Source of the DNA: UBA6522 sp965237785
GTDB lineage: Bacteria; Pseudomonadota; Gammaproteobacteria; Steroidobacterales; Rariloculaceae
DNA length: 64,000 bases
Direction of reading: 5' to 3'
NCBI GenBank assembly: GCA_965237785.1
Contig: OZ250159.1
Location: 310,001 to 374,000, forward strand
Shown here one piece after another: positions 15,946 through 24,885 of the stretch (position 1 is its first letter; each line of letters begins with the position of its first letter). The notes below the pieces were generated by a model. The model was not told the DNA's origin. It was given only the letters and a program-made list of their open reading frames with translations, and made no database searches. The position numbers and the translations under genes were made by a program.

Positions 15946-17070
15946 ATGGGCAATTCTCACGAGCCAATTGGCCTTGCCATTGTGGGTTGCGGCACGATCG
16001 GGCGCATTCGGGCCAATTGCGCCCGGCAGTATCCGGGTATCGGCTGGCTTGGCCTCTGCGACATCCGTGAGTCGGCCGGCCGGGCGTTGGCCCAAGAGAC
16101 GCAGGCGGACTACTTCACAACGTCGTTCGAGGAGTTGCTGCAGCGCCCGGAAGTGAACGCGGTGATGATTCTCACCGATGAGAATAACCATACGCAGCCT
16201 ACGCTGGCGGCAGTGGACCAGGGCCACAAACTGTTCATCGAAAAACCCCTGGCGACCGACGCCCGCGAATCGGCGCAAGTCCTCGCGGCGATCAACGCGA
16301 CCGGCGTCGATGCCTGCGTGGCTTATACGCAGCGCTTTCGCCGCCGGTTCCTCACCATCAAGGAGCGATTGACGGCGGGGCAGATCGGCGAGGTGCATTC
16401 AGTGATCACCCGTGCGCTGATGAATCGAATGGTGCCCATCGCCACCATCGAAAAAACCAGCGACCGCAGGAACCTCACGCCCATGGTGGTCTCCGGCACG
16501 CACAGCCTGGACATGTCCATGTGGTTGATGGAGGGCAAGGAGCCGGTGAGCGTCTACGCCCGCTCGACGGACAGGGTGCTCGCCCGTTTGGGCACCAAGG
16601 ATTCGACCTTCGGACTGTTTACCATGGACGACGGGACGATTTTCTCCATGAATATCAGTTGGGCGCTGCCCGTCGTCTGGCCCGGCGCCGTTTACGGCAT
16701 CGAAATCGGCATCGTCGGGACCAAGGGCGTGATCGACGTCGAGGACACCCATCGGGACCTGGTGCTGGCAACGGAAGACCCGCTGCCGGCAGGCTATACG
16801 ACGAGGGAATTCGAACCGCCCATGGCACGTCACGTGGATTTCCTGACCAGTTATCCACCGGGCGATATTTGGAACAATCAGCTTTGGGGCCCGATGCGGG
16901 AAGAGACAATGTCCTGGTTTGCCCGCATCATGATGGGTGTTGAAACGCCGCATGCCAGCGCGGCGGACGGCCACAGGAACCTGCTGCTGACCATGGCGAT
17001 GGATCGTTCGGCGCGACTCGGCAAGGAGGTCAGCCTGCCCATCGAGCCGGACGTATTTTATGAGGACTGA
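15946..17070 (+). CDS. Gfo/Idh/MocA family oxidoreductase
   Basis: A 374-residue NAD(P)-dependent dehydrogenase. The Rossmann motif AIVGCGTIGRIRA lies at residues 11-23, and the family signature EKPLA (about residue 99) is preceded by HKLFI. The C-terminal domain contains SGTHSLDMSMWLM, where the His and Asp fit the catalytic site. Family members oxidise sugars, inositols or related hydroxy compounds. An AGGGA precedes ATG 15946. Its tight spacing to tctCBA suggests that the transporter substrate or a product is oxidised here; this is inferred. Confidence 0.9.
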   Translation: MGNSHEPIGLAIVGCGTIGRIRANCARQYPGIGWLGLCDIRESAGRALAQETQADYFTTSFEELLQRPEVNAVMILTDENNHTQPTLAAVDQGHKLFIEKPLATDARESAQVLAAINATGVDACVAYTQRFRRRFLTIKERLTAGQIGEVHSVITRALMNRMVPIATIEKTSDRRNLTPMVVSGTHSLDMSMWLMEGKEPVSVYARSTDRVLARLGTKDSTFGLFTMDDGTIFSMNISWALPVVWPGAVYGIEIGIVGTKGVIDVEDTHRDLVLATEDPLPAGYTTREFEPPMARHVDFLTSYPPGDIWNNQLWGPMREETMSWFARIMMGVETPHASAADGHRNLLLTMAMDRSARLGKEVSLPIEPDVFYED

Positions 17071-17105
17071 TCCATGCTCCCGGAACTGATCGGGGAGGAG
17101 TTTCG

Positions 17106-18182
17106 GTGATAAATCAATTTGGGCCTCAGCGCGCAATTCTCACCAAGCTGCTACTGTGGCCGCGGATCCTCCGTACGCTTGTAACGCCGGTTGGTGGGAT
17201 AGTCGGGCTGGCGCTGGCTCTGAGCACATCGCCCGTCGGCGCCCACCACGGTTTCGCGGTCCACTACGACCCGAACAGACCCGTTCGCATCGCGGGCACC
17301 GTGGTGCGTTTCGACTTGCGCAATCCCCATTCGCTGCTGCAAATCGAGGCGCTGGACGAGACCGGTGCGACGGTGTTGTGGACCTGCGAGATGCAAAGTC
17401 GGGGTCAGTTGTCGCGCAAGGGTGTGACGGAGGCCAGTTTTGAGCCGGGCGAAGCGATCGTCGTCGATGGCGTGGCCGCGCGGCGCGATCCGTTGGGATG
17501 CGAGTTCGGAACCAGCACCCATGCAGACGGTCGGGTTTTCGTGGGCCGGACACTCGACAATCGGCAGTCGTCGTTCAATCTGGAATTCGCGGCCGACGAC
17601 CCGGGGACCGTCGCCGGCAACTGGATTCGAAAGAGATTCCCGGGCGGCGGGCGCACGGACCCGTTCCGTCACCTGTACACGCCCGAGGGCGAGCGGGTTC
17701 ACGGCGACTACGACGAGGCCGTCGACAGCCCGGCGCTGCGGTGCAACCCCAGCAGCCCGCTGAAGCTATGGGATCAGCCGGGACACCCCGTGGAAATCCG
17801 CGTCGATGGCGACGAGGTGGTTATTCGGGCCGAGTTCATGGACTCGGTACGGATTGTGTACCTGGATGCGGCCGGGCATCCCGAGAAGGTTGAGCCCAGC
17901 ACGCTGGGGCATTCCATCGGCAGATGGGAGGGCGAGGTTCTCGTGGTTGAGACGGCGCGGTTTGAACCGGGGGTCCTGCTTCCCAACGGAGCCGGCATTC
18001 TCAACTCCCCCGAAATGGTTTTGACGGAACGATTGTCGGTGAACGAGGAAGGCGACCTCTTGATCGACTGGACGGCCGTAGATCCGGTCCATTTCACCGG
18101 GCCGGTGACGGGTCAGCGAGTCATGGCCCGCACCGACTCGCAGGTCGAGCCTTACGAATGCGTTCCCGAAGCGGTCGATTGA
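17106..18182 (+). CDS. Exported DUF6152-type protein with C-terminal lipocalin-like repeat domain (copy 1)
   Basis: This 358-residue protein starts at GTG 17106 with GGGGAGGAG upstream. It has a basic N-region, a hydrophobic segment (VGGIVGLALALSTSPVGA) and a mature start HHGFAVHYD, the HH motif typical of DUF6152. NPHSLLQIE fits the family's conserved G-x-V...NPH pattern. The C-terminal half contains MDSVRIVYLD and LGHSIGRWEGEVLVVET, blocks shared with the proteins at 28.4, 46.3 and 47.5 kb. The function is unknown; it is probably periplasmic or extracellular. It follows the Gfo/Idh/MocA gene by 35 bp. Confidence 0.8.
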   Translation: MINQFGPQRAILTKLLLWPRILRTLVTPVGGIVGLALALSTSPVGAHHGFAVHYDPNRPVRIAGTVVRFDLRNPHSLLQIEALDETGATVLWTCEMQSRGQLSRKGVTEASFEPGEAIVVDGVAARRDPLGCEFGTSTHADGRVFVGRTLDNRQSSFNLEFAADDPGTVAGNWIRKRFPGGGRTDPFRHLYTPEGERVHGDYDEAVDSPALRCNPSSPLKLWDQPGHPVEIRVDGDEVVIRAEFMDSVRIVYLDAAGHPEKVEPSTLGHSIGRWEGEVLVVETARFEPGVLLPNGAGILNSPEMVLTERLSVNEEGDLLIDWTAVDPVHFTGPVTGQRVMARTDSQVEPYECVPEAVD

Positions 18183-18224
18183 CCACGCTGCGCTGACCGC
18201 ACTGCGCCAATCTCCCTGACGCGA

Positions 18225-19229
18225 TCAGCCTCCTGCTGAACCGGGACTGAAATAACGGCCCGGCACCGCGGTGAGCGCGTCGATCGCCTCATCAACGATC
18301 CGCTCAACCAGTACGCCGGCGCGCGGCCGATCGGCGATCAGATCCAGCCCTTCGCCGGCGTAGGTGACCGCGACCTCCGTATTGCCGTCGCGGTTGGCTG
18401 CAAAATAGCGTTCGCGCATCGGCCGGCCCTTGGCGCGCAGTTCGTTTTCGCGGCCATGCCAGGCTTCGGCAAAGGCGTTGCGGATGGCGCGCCCGGTATA
18501 GGGTTCCGGCCACGTAAGGCCGCGGGCTGCGTCGAACGCCCTGGTCCGCAGCGTGTCATCCCCGCCGGTCCGCTCGATCAGCGCCTTCTGGTTCGGATGG
18601 CCCAGCGCCTCCTGCGTCGCCCAGAATCGGGTGCCAATCAGCACGGCCTCGGCACCCAGCATCAGGGCGGCCGCCAAGCCGCGCCCGTCGGCAATGCCGC
18701 CGGCCGCGGCGACCGGGACCGGCGCCACCGCATCGGCGACCGCCGGAACCAGCGGCAACGTGGATCGGTCGGCCCCGTGACCGCCGGCCTCCGTGCCTTG
18801 GGCGACAATGATCTGGGCGCCCTTCGTCACCGCTTCCCGGGCATCCTTCAGCGACTGAACCTGGCAGATTAGCGTCGCGCCGGCGGCCCGGATCTTCGCG
18901 GCGTAGGGCGCGATATCGCCGAAGGACAGCATCACGGCTCGCGGCTGCCGTTCCAGCGCGACGTCGAGCACGCCGGGCCGCCGGTCCAGCGCCCAGGTAA
19001 TAAAGCCGATTCCGACTGCATGGCTGCCTGCCTTGTCGAACTCGCTCCCGATCCAGTCGTCGGAACCGTAGTCGAGCGCAGGGTCGGCATAGCCGGCGCC
19101 GATCAGGCCCAACCCACCAGCGGCGGCGACCGCGCCGGCCAAAGCGCCGCCGGCAATGCCGCCCATCGGGGCGAGCAGGACCGGGTGGTCGATGTCCAGC
19201 AGGCGGGTGATCGCAGTCGTGATCTTCAT
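18225..19229 (-). CDS. Nitronate monooxygenase (2-nitropropane dioxygenase-like) family protein
   Basis: A 334-residue FMN-binding TIM barrel. The N-terminal motif HPVLLAPMGGIAGG, GTEAGGHG with the putative catalytic His (about residue 165), and AAGGIADGRGLAAALMLGA (phosphate-binding strand) are all present. Enzymes of this family oxidise nitronates or act as enoyl or quinone reductases. I prefer ATG 19229 (MKITTAITRLL). A GTG at 19265 overlapping the cyclase stop (TAGTG) would add 12 residues and is a serious alternative, since it would couple translation. It follows the cyclase gene on the minus strand. Confidence 0.88.
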   Translation of the reverse strand: MKITTAITRLLDIDHPVLLAPMGGIAGGALAGAVAAAGGLGLIGAGYADPALDYGSDDWIGSEFDKAGSHAVGIGFITWALDRRPGVLDVALERQPRAVMLSFGDIAPYAAKIRAAGATLICQVQSLKDAREAVTKGAQIIVAQGTEAGGHGADRSTLPLVPAVADAVAPVPVAAAGGIADGRGLAAALMLGAEAVLIGTRFWATQEALGHPNQKALIERTGGDDTLRTRAFDAARGLTWPEPYTGRAIRNAFAEAWHGRENELRAKGRPMRERYFAANRDGNTEVAVTYAGEGLDLIADRPRAGVLVERIVDEAIDALTAVPGRYFSPGSAGG

Positions 19230-19264
19230 GCGTTCCGGCATGACGGCTTTGCCGACGGATGTCA

Positions 19265-20233
19265 CTATTTGATGGCGATGGGATTGAGCGGCGAGCCGCA
19301 GCCGCCGGTGATCGGCAGCGGCGGCGCGCAGAAGAAAAATTCGTAGACGCCGTCCGCAGCGCAGTCGTCCGCCAACTCGTCCACCACGAAAATTTCACCC
19401 ATGGTGATGCCGATCATCGGGATGACCACCCAGTGCCACGGTTGCTGCGCCTCGGTGGTTTCGTTGGGACGCACCTCGCAGCCCCAGGTGTCCACGCAGA
19501 TCGCGGCGATCTCTTTCTCGTAAATCCAGTCCGCGGTCTCGAACGCCAGACCCGGTGCATCGCCGCCGGCATAGCCTCCCCAGTCGCCCGCCCCCTGGCG
19601 CTGGCCCATCATGCCCGTGCGCACGATGACGAAATCTCCGCGCCTGATTTCCACACCCTGGGCGGCGGCGGTTTCATTCAGGTCCGCATTGGTGATGGCC
19701 ATGCCTTCGTCCAGGGATTCCACCCCAACATGCCGCGCCACGTCCAGCAGCACGCCGCGGCCGACGGTCCGATCCTTGATCTTGTCGATGGCGTTCTTGT
19801 GGGCGCCGTTGCTGTCCACGAGGCGCGCGTCGTAGCCGTTCCACATCTTCTCGCCATAGAAAATATGCCCCAGGGCATCCCACTGGGTACCGCATTGCAG
19901 GGGCAGGGAGATCATGTCATCGGCGTAACGGAACTTGCCTTCGTCCTGGTTGCCGGCGACGGCGTCGGTTCCGGTCGCTGTCATGGTATGGATCGGATTG
20001 AAGCGATTGCCCCACAGCCCGCTCTGGGGGCCCTTGTTGTCGAAATTGAGCCCAAGCGAGAACACTTTGCCGTTGCGAATCAGCCCGGCTGCGGCAACGA
20101 CATCCCCTGGCGTGATGAAGTTCAGCGTGCCGATTTCATCGTCCGGACCCCAGCGGCCCCAATTCTTGCACCGCTCCGCGGTCTCGTGGATTATTTCCAT
20201 ATTGAGCTTGCCTTCGTCGTACCGTCTTGGCAT
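19265..20233 (-). CDS. Cyclase family (kynurenine formamidase-like) hydrolase
   Basis: A 322-residue member of the cyclase/KynB superfamily. The core segment ISLPLQCGTQWDALGHIFYG replaces the usual HxGTHxDxPxH zinc motif with a CGTQWDALGH version typical of a longer subclass. Further conserved parts are GRGVLLDVARH and RRGDFVIVRTGMM. The ATG at 20233 is preceded by GGGGA. Relatives hydrolyse amides or lactones, often in aromatic degradation. It is transcribed away from the amidohydrolase gene across a 225-bp divergent region and cotranscribed with the nitronate-monooxygenase-like gene. Confidence 0.87.
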   Translation of the reverse strand: MPRRYDEGKLNMEIIHETAERCKNWGRWGPDDEIGTLNFITPGDVVAAAGLIRNGKVFSLGLNFDNKGPQSGLWGNRFNPIHTMTATGTDAVAGNQDEGKFRYADDMISLPLQCGTQWDALGHIFYGEKMWNGYDARLVDSNGAHKNAIDKIKDRTVGRGVLLDVARHVGVESLDEGMAITNADLNETAAAQGVEIRRGDFVIVRTGMMGQRQGAGDWGGYAGGDAPGLAFETADWIYEKEIAAICVDTWGCEVRPNETTEAQQPWHWVVIPMIGITMGEIFVVDELADDCAADGVYEFFFCAPPLPITGGCGSPLNPIAIK

Positions 20234-20458
20234 CGGTGTTCCCCGGAGTTGCTGGTCGAAGGGGCAATTACCGTGGATTCGCCGCCCGTCTGTCAACCTT
20301 GCGTTATGGTTTGCGTGCCGCCGGCGGCTGCATCCGCTCGACGGTTGGCGCGATGGGCGCCTCCAATTCGGGCTGTTAGAACGCAGAAGTCGGTGGGTAT
20401 AATTCACCGCCGCTCACGCCGGGCGGACAGACCGTTGCCGACCAGGAGGAAAGCGGAC

Positions 20459-21442
20459 ATGAAGGGCAAGATTGCATTCGAAGAGCACATGGCGATCCCG
20501 GAGACGTTGGGGGAGACGCGCAGTTTTGCTGGGGACTCCGGGCGTTGGGATGACTTCACCCATCAGATCCTGGATATGGATTCGCGGCGTCTCGACAACA
20601 TGGACGAGACCGGCATCGAGTTCGCGCTTCAATCCCTCAACGCGCCCGGGGTTCAGGGGATTCTCGATACGGCCCGGGCGATAGAGGTTGCCAGGAAGGG
20701 CAACGACACCATCGCCGAGGCCATGGCCCGGCATCCCGACCGTTACGGTGGATTGGCCGCGCTGCCCATGCAAGACCCGGACGCGGCGTCCGCGGAATTG
20801 ACGCGCTGCGTCAGGGAACTGGGGTTCAAGGGCGCGATGGTAAACGGCTTTACCCAGAAGGACGTGCCGGACTCGGCGATCTATTACGATATCCCTGAAT
20901 ACCGGACTTTCTGGGCAACCGTGTCCGAACTCGACGTTCCCTTCTACCTGCATCCGCGAATGCAGATTCCGTCCCGTGCACAAAACTACGAAGGACATCC
21001 CTGGCTCATGAGCGCACCGTGGGGGTTCGCAGTTGAGACTTCGATACATTCGCTGCGATTGTGCGGCTCGGGACTTTTCGATGACTATCCCAACCTGAAG
21101 ATCATCATCGGCCACTTGGGCGAGTTCATTCCCCACGGGCTGTGGCGGATCGACGCGCGGATGCGGTTCTCACGCCGCGACTATCGTGGTAATCGGCCCC
21201 TGGGCGAGTACTTCCTGGATCATTTCGTGGTCACCACCAGCGGATTCTTCAACGATCCGGCCTTTCGGAATACGCTCGACGTGATGGGCAACGATCGGGT
21301 TCTGTTCTGTGCCGACTACCCGTTCGAGAGCATGCACGATGCCGCCGAATGGTACGACGCAACACCGGAAGTATCCGAGGAAGATCGAGTCAAGGTCGGC
21401 AGAACCAATGCCATCGAACTGTTCGGACTGGACATGAGCTAA
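20459..21442 (+). CDS. Amidohydrolase-2 family decarboxylase, gamma-resorcylate decarboxylase-like
   Basis: The 327-residue product starts at ATG 20459 with a strong AGGAGG eight bases upstream. The order of blocks matches gamma-resorcylate (2,6-dihydroxybenzoate) decarboxylases: KIAFEEHMAIPET with the EEH metal start, SLNAPGVQ, AALPMQDPDAA, YLHPR (His ligand), IGHLGEFIPHGLWRID (His/Glu) and LFCADYPFESM (Asp ligand). Such enzymes decarboxylate hydroxybenzoates without oxygen. The long in-frame extension upstream is noise. The neighbouring cyclase and TRAP genes suggest an aromatic-acid pathway; the actual substrate is unproven. Confidence 0.88.
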   Translation: MKGKIAFEEHMAIPETLGETRSFAGDSGRWDDFTHQILDMDSRRLDNMDETGIEFALQSLNAPGVQGILDTARAIEVARKGNDTIAEAMARHPDRYGGLAALPMQDPDAASAELTRCVRELGFKGAMVNGFTQKDVPDSAIYYDIPEYRTFWATVSELDVPFYLHPRMQIPSRAQNYEGHPWLMSAPWGFAVETSIHSLRLCGSGLFDDYPNLKIIIGHLGEFIPHGLWRIDARMRFSRRDYRGNRPLGEYFLDHFVVTTSGFFNDPAFRNTLDVMGNDRVLFCADYPFESMHDAAEWYDATPEVSEEDRVKVGRTNAIELFGLDMS

Positions 21443-21496
21443 CCCACATCCCTGGCCAATCTGCGACTGTGCGCCCGCGCCTGCGGTCAAAGGCTG

Positions 21497-22843
21497 CTAA
21501 AACGCCAGATTTGGCAAGTAGGTGGCGATCTGCGGGAAATTGACGATGGCGATCATGCCGACGAGCATGATGACCCAATAAGGCGTGGAACTCTTGAAAA
21601 TTTCCATGACGGAGATGCTATCGTCCTCCTCGCGAATTGCAGCCTTTACCGTGTAGACCAACAGGCCGAACGGCGGTGTGAGCAAGCCCGCTTCGATAGC
21701 GAGAATGCCGATAATCGCAAAGGCGATGGGATCGTAGCCGAGGCTCACCGCTATCGGCTCGAAGATGGTCAAGGTCAGCAGCATGATGGAGATGGAGTCG
21801 ATGACCATACCGAGGATGAACCAGATGCCGATCATGGTGGCGAGCAGCATCCACGGCAGCAACTCCGTACCCAGAAAGGCGCCCTGAATGCCGCTGGACA
21901 CGCCGGTCATGGCCAGGGTGCGCGAATACAGGGCGGCAGAGACCAGGAGCAGCAAGATAGGCGCCGAGGTTCGCCCCACGGAGAGAATCGACTCGATCGC
22001 GCCGTGGTAACGCATTCCCTTGGCAATCGCCATGATCAAGCCGATCAACGCGCCGGCGCCGGCGCCTTCCGTCGGCGTAAAAACGCCAAACCAGATGCCA
22101 CCCAGTACAGCGATGATGACGGACAGGATGCCCAGGCCGCTGGTCCAGGTTTGCCATCGGCTGGCCTGCGGTTCGTCGTCCGATGACGCCGCCGCCAGCT
22201 CGGCTTCCCTACCTCCGCCCACAAGTGCCGGCCGCGCCACCGCGGACACCAGCACATAGCACACGAAGAGGCTGACCAGGAGCAATCCGGGCAGTACGCC
22301 GGCCAAAAAGATCTGGCCTATCGAGCGTTCGGTCAGGAGGCCCCAGACGATCATGAGCACGCTGGGCGGAATCAGCATGCCCAGGCAACTGGAGCCGGCA
22401 ACCGCGCCCAGCGCGAATCCGCGATGGTAGCCGAAGCGTTTCATTTCCGGGTAGGCGATGCGTGAAAACGCCGCCGCCGAGGCGATGCTTACACCGGTCA
22501 CGAACGAGAAGATCGCGTTGCCGAGCAGCGTCGCCACCGCCAATCGTCCGGGTAGATGACGAAGTCCGCGGTGAATGGCCCGATAGACATCGGTCACGGC
22601 ACCCGATCGGCTGATGAACTCGCCCATGAGCATGAACAGCGGGATGACCGCGAACTCGTAGGCGCGCAAGGCCTCGTACGCCGTGCTCCCGAGCATGGCC
22701 AACACGATGTCGAAGCTGCCGCCGGTGACCAGGAAAATTCCGAGCGCGCTGGCCATGCCCAAAGCGATGGCGATATGGACGCCCAGACCCACCATGACCA
22801 GCAAACTGATAACGAGGACGGCGGCTATATTGACGTCAAACAA
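21497..22843 (-). CDS. TRAP transporter large permease (DctM family)
   Basis: A 448-residue membrane protein with about 12 segments and DctM landmarks: VIPLFMLMGEFISRSG (about 65-80), GSSCLGMLIPPSVLMIVWG and GMVIDSISIMLLTLTIFEPI. The start is probably TTG 22843, which has GAGGGG upstream and gives the usual hydrophobic N-terminus; the first ATG would remove it. It is the ion-coupled channel subunit and forms an operon with the genes for DctQ (36 bp upstream) and DctP. Confidence 0.9.
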   Translation of the reverse strand: MFDVNIAAVLVISLLVMVGLGVHIAIALGMASALGIFLVTGGSFDIVLAMLGSTAYEALRAYEFAVIPLFMLMGEFISRSGAVTDVYRAIHRGLRHLPGRLAVATLLGNAIFSFVTGVSIASAAAFSRIAYPEMKRFGYHRGFALGAVAGSSCLGMLIPPSVLMIVWGLLTERSIGQIFLAGVLPGLLLVSLFVCYVLVSAVARPALVGGGREAELAAASSDDEPQASRWQTWTSGLGILSVIIAVLGGIWFGVFTPTEGAGAGALIGLIMAIAKGMRYHGAIESILSVGRTSAPILLLLVSAALYSRTLAMTGVSSGIQGAFLGTELLPWMLLATMIGIWFILGMVIDSISIMLLTLTIFEPIAVSLGYDPIAFAIIGILAIEAGLLTPPFGLLVYTVKAAIREEDDSISVMEIFKSSTPYWVIMLVGMIAIVNFPQIATYLPNLAF

Positions 22844-22879
22844 TCTCGCGACCCCTCGTGATCGACCTGGCCGGCCGAC

Positions 22880-23473
22880 TCACTCGGTCGGCTCCAGGTC
22901 TGCGGCGGGACGCAGTTCGTCGGGCCGAAAAATGTCCAGATACGCCATCAGCAGGTAGTTGAAGCAGGCCAGGGCGCTGCCGATCAGGATCGTAAAGCGG
23001 GTCGGCCATGCCGGCACACGCAAGGCGCCTTCGCCTTCGTACTCGCCGGCGACCCAGGAGCGAATGGCCGCTTCCCAGCCGCCGGCGAGGATCATGAGAA
23101 AGAACGCCGCACCCAGGAGGTAACCCACCGCCAGGACGACGCGTCCGAACAGCGGCGGAAACCGCTGTGCCACAAAGTCCGCGCGCAGCATGGAGCCGCT
23201 GCGAATGGCATATCCCGCTTGAAGAAATACGATCATGACAATGGAGTTCATGACGATTTCCGGGACGCCGTAGACCGGCGAGTTGAAAACGCTGCGTCCG
23301 ACGATGTCGGCGACGATGAAAAACGTCAGGACGAACGCCCATACCGCGGCGAGCACCAGCAGGAACCGGGTCAGGCGGTCGCTTAGCTTGACGATGGACA
23401 AATCAGCTATCAGCTGAACCGGCAGGCGTCGTACAAACCGGGAAAGGCGGTCGCCTGGCTTGACGATGGACAC
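22880..23473 (-). CDS. TRAP transporter small permease (DctQ family)
   Basis: A 197-residue protein with four membrane segments (FLLVLAAVWAFVLTFFIVAD, EIVMNSIVMIVFLQAGYAI, VVLAVGYLLGAAFFLMILAG, ILIGSALACFNYLLMAYLDI) as in DctQ. The N-terminus is duplicated: SIVKPGDRLSRF is followed 24 residues later by SIVKLSDRLTRF, matching a direct repeat in the DNA (about 23,372 and 23,449). The second copy is the normal start region, so the extra residues from GTG 23473 may be a recent duplication or may not be translated. Confidence 0.85.
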   Translation of the reverse strand: MSIVKPGDRLSRFVRRLPVQLIADLSIVKLSDRLTRFLLVLAAVWAFVLTFFIVADIVGRSVFNSPVYGVPEIVMNSIVMIVFLQAGYAIRSGSMLRADFVAQRFPPLFGRVVLAVGYLLGAAFFLMILAGGWEAAIRSWVAGEYEGEGALRVPAWPTRFTILIGSALACFNYLLMAYLDIFRPDELRPAADLEPTE

Positions 23474-23568
23474 GGGTTATCCGGGTCCGCTGCAGTCAGC
23501 CGGCTGAGTCGGCGGGCGCGCCGATGGTCGTGCGATGCTATGCGCGCGAATGCGAATGGCGCACGCTG

Positions 23569-24651
23569 CTACTGGATTTCGTAACGCACCGGCCAAACGT
23601 GGCCATGCCGTTCGGCCGATTCCAGCGCGGTTTCCAACACCAACGTACCGGGTAAGCCTTGAGCGTCCAGTTCCGCCGCCATCTCACGCGGCCAATCGGC
23701 GAGCGATCCGGCCCATTCCGAGCGAACTTCCGGACCCAGTTCCTTTACGGTGATCAGCTCCCTTAGCGCTGCCACATCGTCCGCATACCGTCCCAGGTTG
23801 TTCGAGCCGGTTCGTTCCTCATAGTCGGCGGCCACCTCGAGCAGTATCGGCTTGACGTCTTCCGGAAGCCGGTCCCAGGTATTGAGGTTAATCGTCAGTC
23901 CGTGCCAGGTGATGGAGCCGAAGCCGATCATGGTGTAGTAGGGGGCCGGCTCGTACAGCTTGAGTTGCACCCAGGCGCTCGGAAACATGATCCAGCCTTC
24001 ATAGACATTGGTTCGCAAACCGGTATACGCGTCGGGCAGGGCGCCCTGGACGGGGGTCGCGCCCGCGTAGCGAAGCCAATTCAGGTTGAGCCCGGCGCCC
24101 GCAATCTTGATACCCCTCAAATCCTCGACCGTATCCCATTCGAACGACGTGCCCAGGTTGTAACCTGCGTCGGCGATGCGTGCCAGGAGTTTCTGGTTGA
24201 ACTCCTCCTCGAACACTTCGGTGAGGTAGGGGATTTCCCGGTAAACGTCCTGGGCGATTTTCAGGCTGACGGTCGGGTCCATGGTCCCGAACGGCAGCAT
24301 GACCTGAAAAGCGTGCAGGGGCAGGTTGGACGGTTCGAAGCAGTAGCAAAATCCACCGATGTCGACGATGCCGTTCTGCACGCCTTCAAGCGTCTCCGAC
24401 GTCTTGACGATGGAGCCGCTATAACCCTCGATGAAATTCAACGTGTGGTCGGTCCTGGACTCCACGCGGCTCTTGAGTTCGGTTTGAAAATAGTCCTGCA
24501 TCAACCCGGCATAGACGACGCCGGGTGGATGCCCCGTGGCGATCCTGAGAGTGATTCTATCGGCCTGGGCACTGCCGCTGGCGGCGACAAGTAACGCAAC
24601 GAGAAAACCATGGGCGAATGGCGACAGCCGCTTGTTTGCAGGAGATTTCAT
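23569..24651 (-). CDS. TRAP transporter substrate-binding protein (DctP family)
   Basis: A 360-residue periplasmic protein with signal peptide GFLVALLVAASGSAQA and mature start DRITLRIATGHPPG. Conserved DctP elements include GIVDIGGFCYCFEPSNLPL, LRGIKIAGAGLNLNWLRYAGATPV (the Arg-containing strand that salt-bridges carboxylates in this family) and YEGWIMFPSAW. GGAG lies upstream of ATG 24651. It is the first gene of the dctPQM operon and captures an organic acid. An AT-rich 230-bp region separates it from the divergent TonB-receptor gene. Confidence 0.9.
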   Translation of the reverse strand: MKSPANKRLSPFAHGFLVALLVAASGSAQADRITLRIATGHPPGVVYAGLMQDYFQTELKSRVESRTDHTLNFIEGYSGSIVKTSETLEGVQNGIVDIGGFCYCFEPSNLPLHAFQVMLPFGTMDPTVSLKIAQDVYREIPYLTEVFEEEFNQKLLARIADAGYNLGTSFEWDTVEDLRGIKIAGAGLNLNWLRYAGATPVQGALPDAYTGLRTNVYEGWIMFPSAWVQLKLYEPAPYYTMIGFGSITWHGLTINLNTWDRLPEDVKPILLEVAADYEERTGSNNLGRYADDVAALRELITVKELGPEVRSEWAGSLADWPREMAAELDAQGLPGTLVLETALESAERHGHVWPVRYEIQ

Positions 24652-24885
24652 AGGAACTCCACGACGATGAACTGGATCAGTCCGTGAGGGTTTAGCAAAG
24701 AACCAAAAATGAACTATATAAACCCATATCGTGGATTACAATAACGCTGCCCTGTCCGGCAACGAAGCAAGTTCACGGCACGTTGTCAAACGACTGATTT
24801 TGCGGGATATGTTATGGCCACTTGGAAAGGCGAAAGCAAACATCTTACGGCGCAACACGGTTCGCGGGCGGCGGTGTCCGAGACG

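Noticed and set aside
19259..20458. Long upstream extension of the amidohydrolase reading frame
   Set aside because: It is antisense to the cyclase gene, lacks family similarity, and a strong AGGAGG with ATG 20459 marks the true start.
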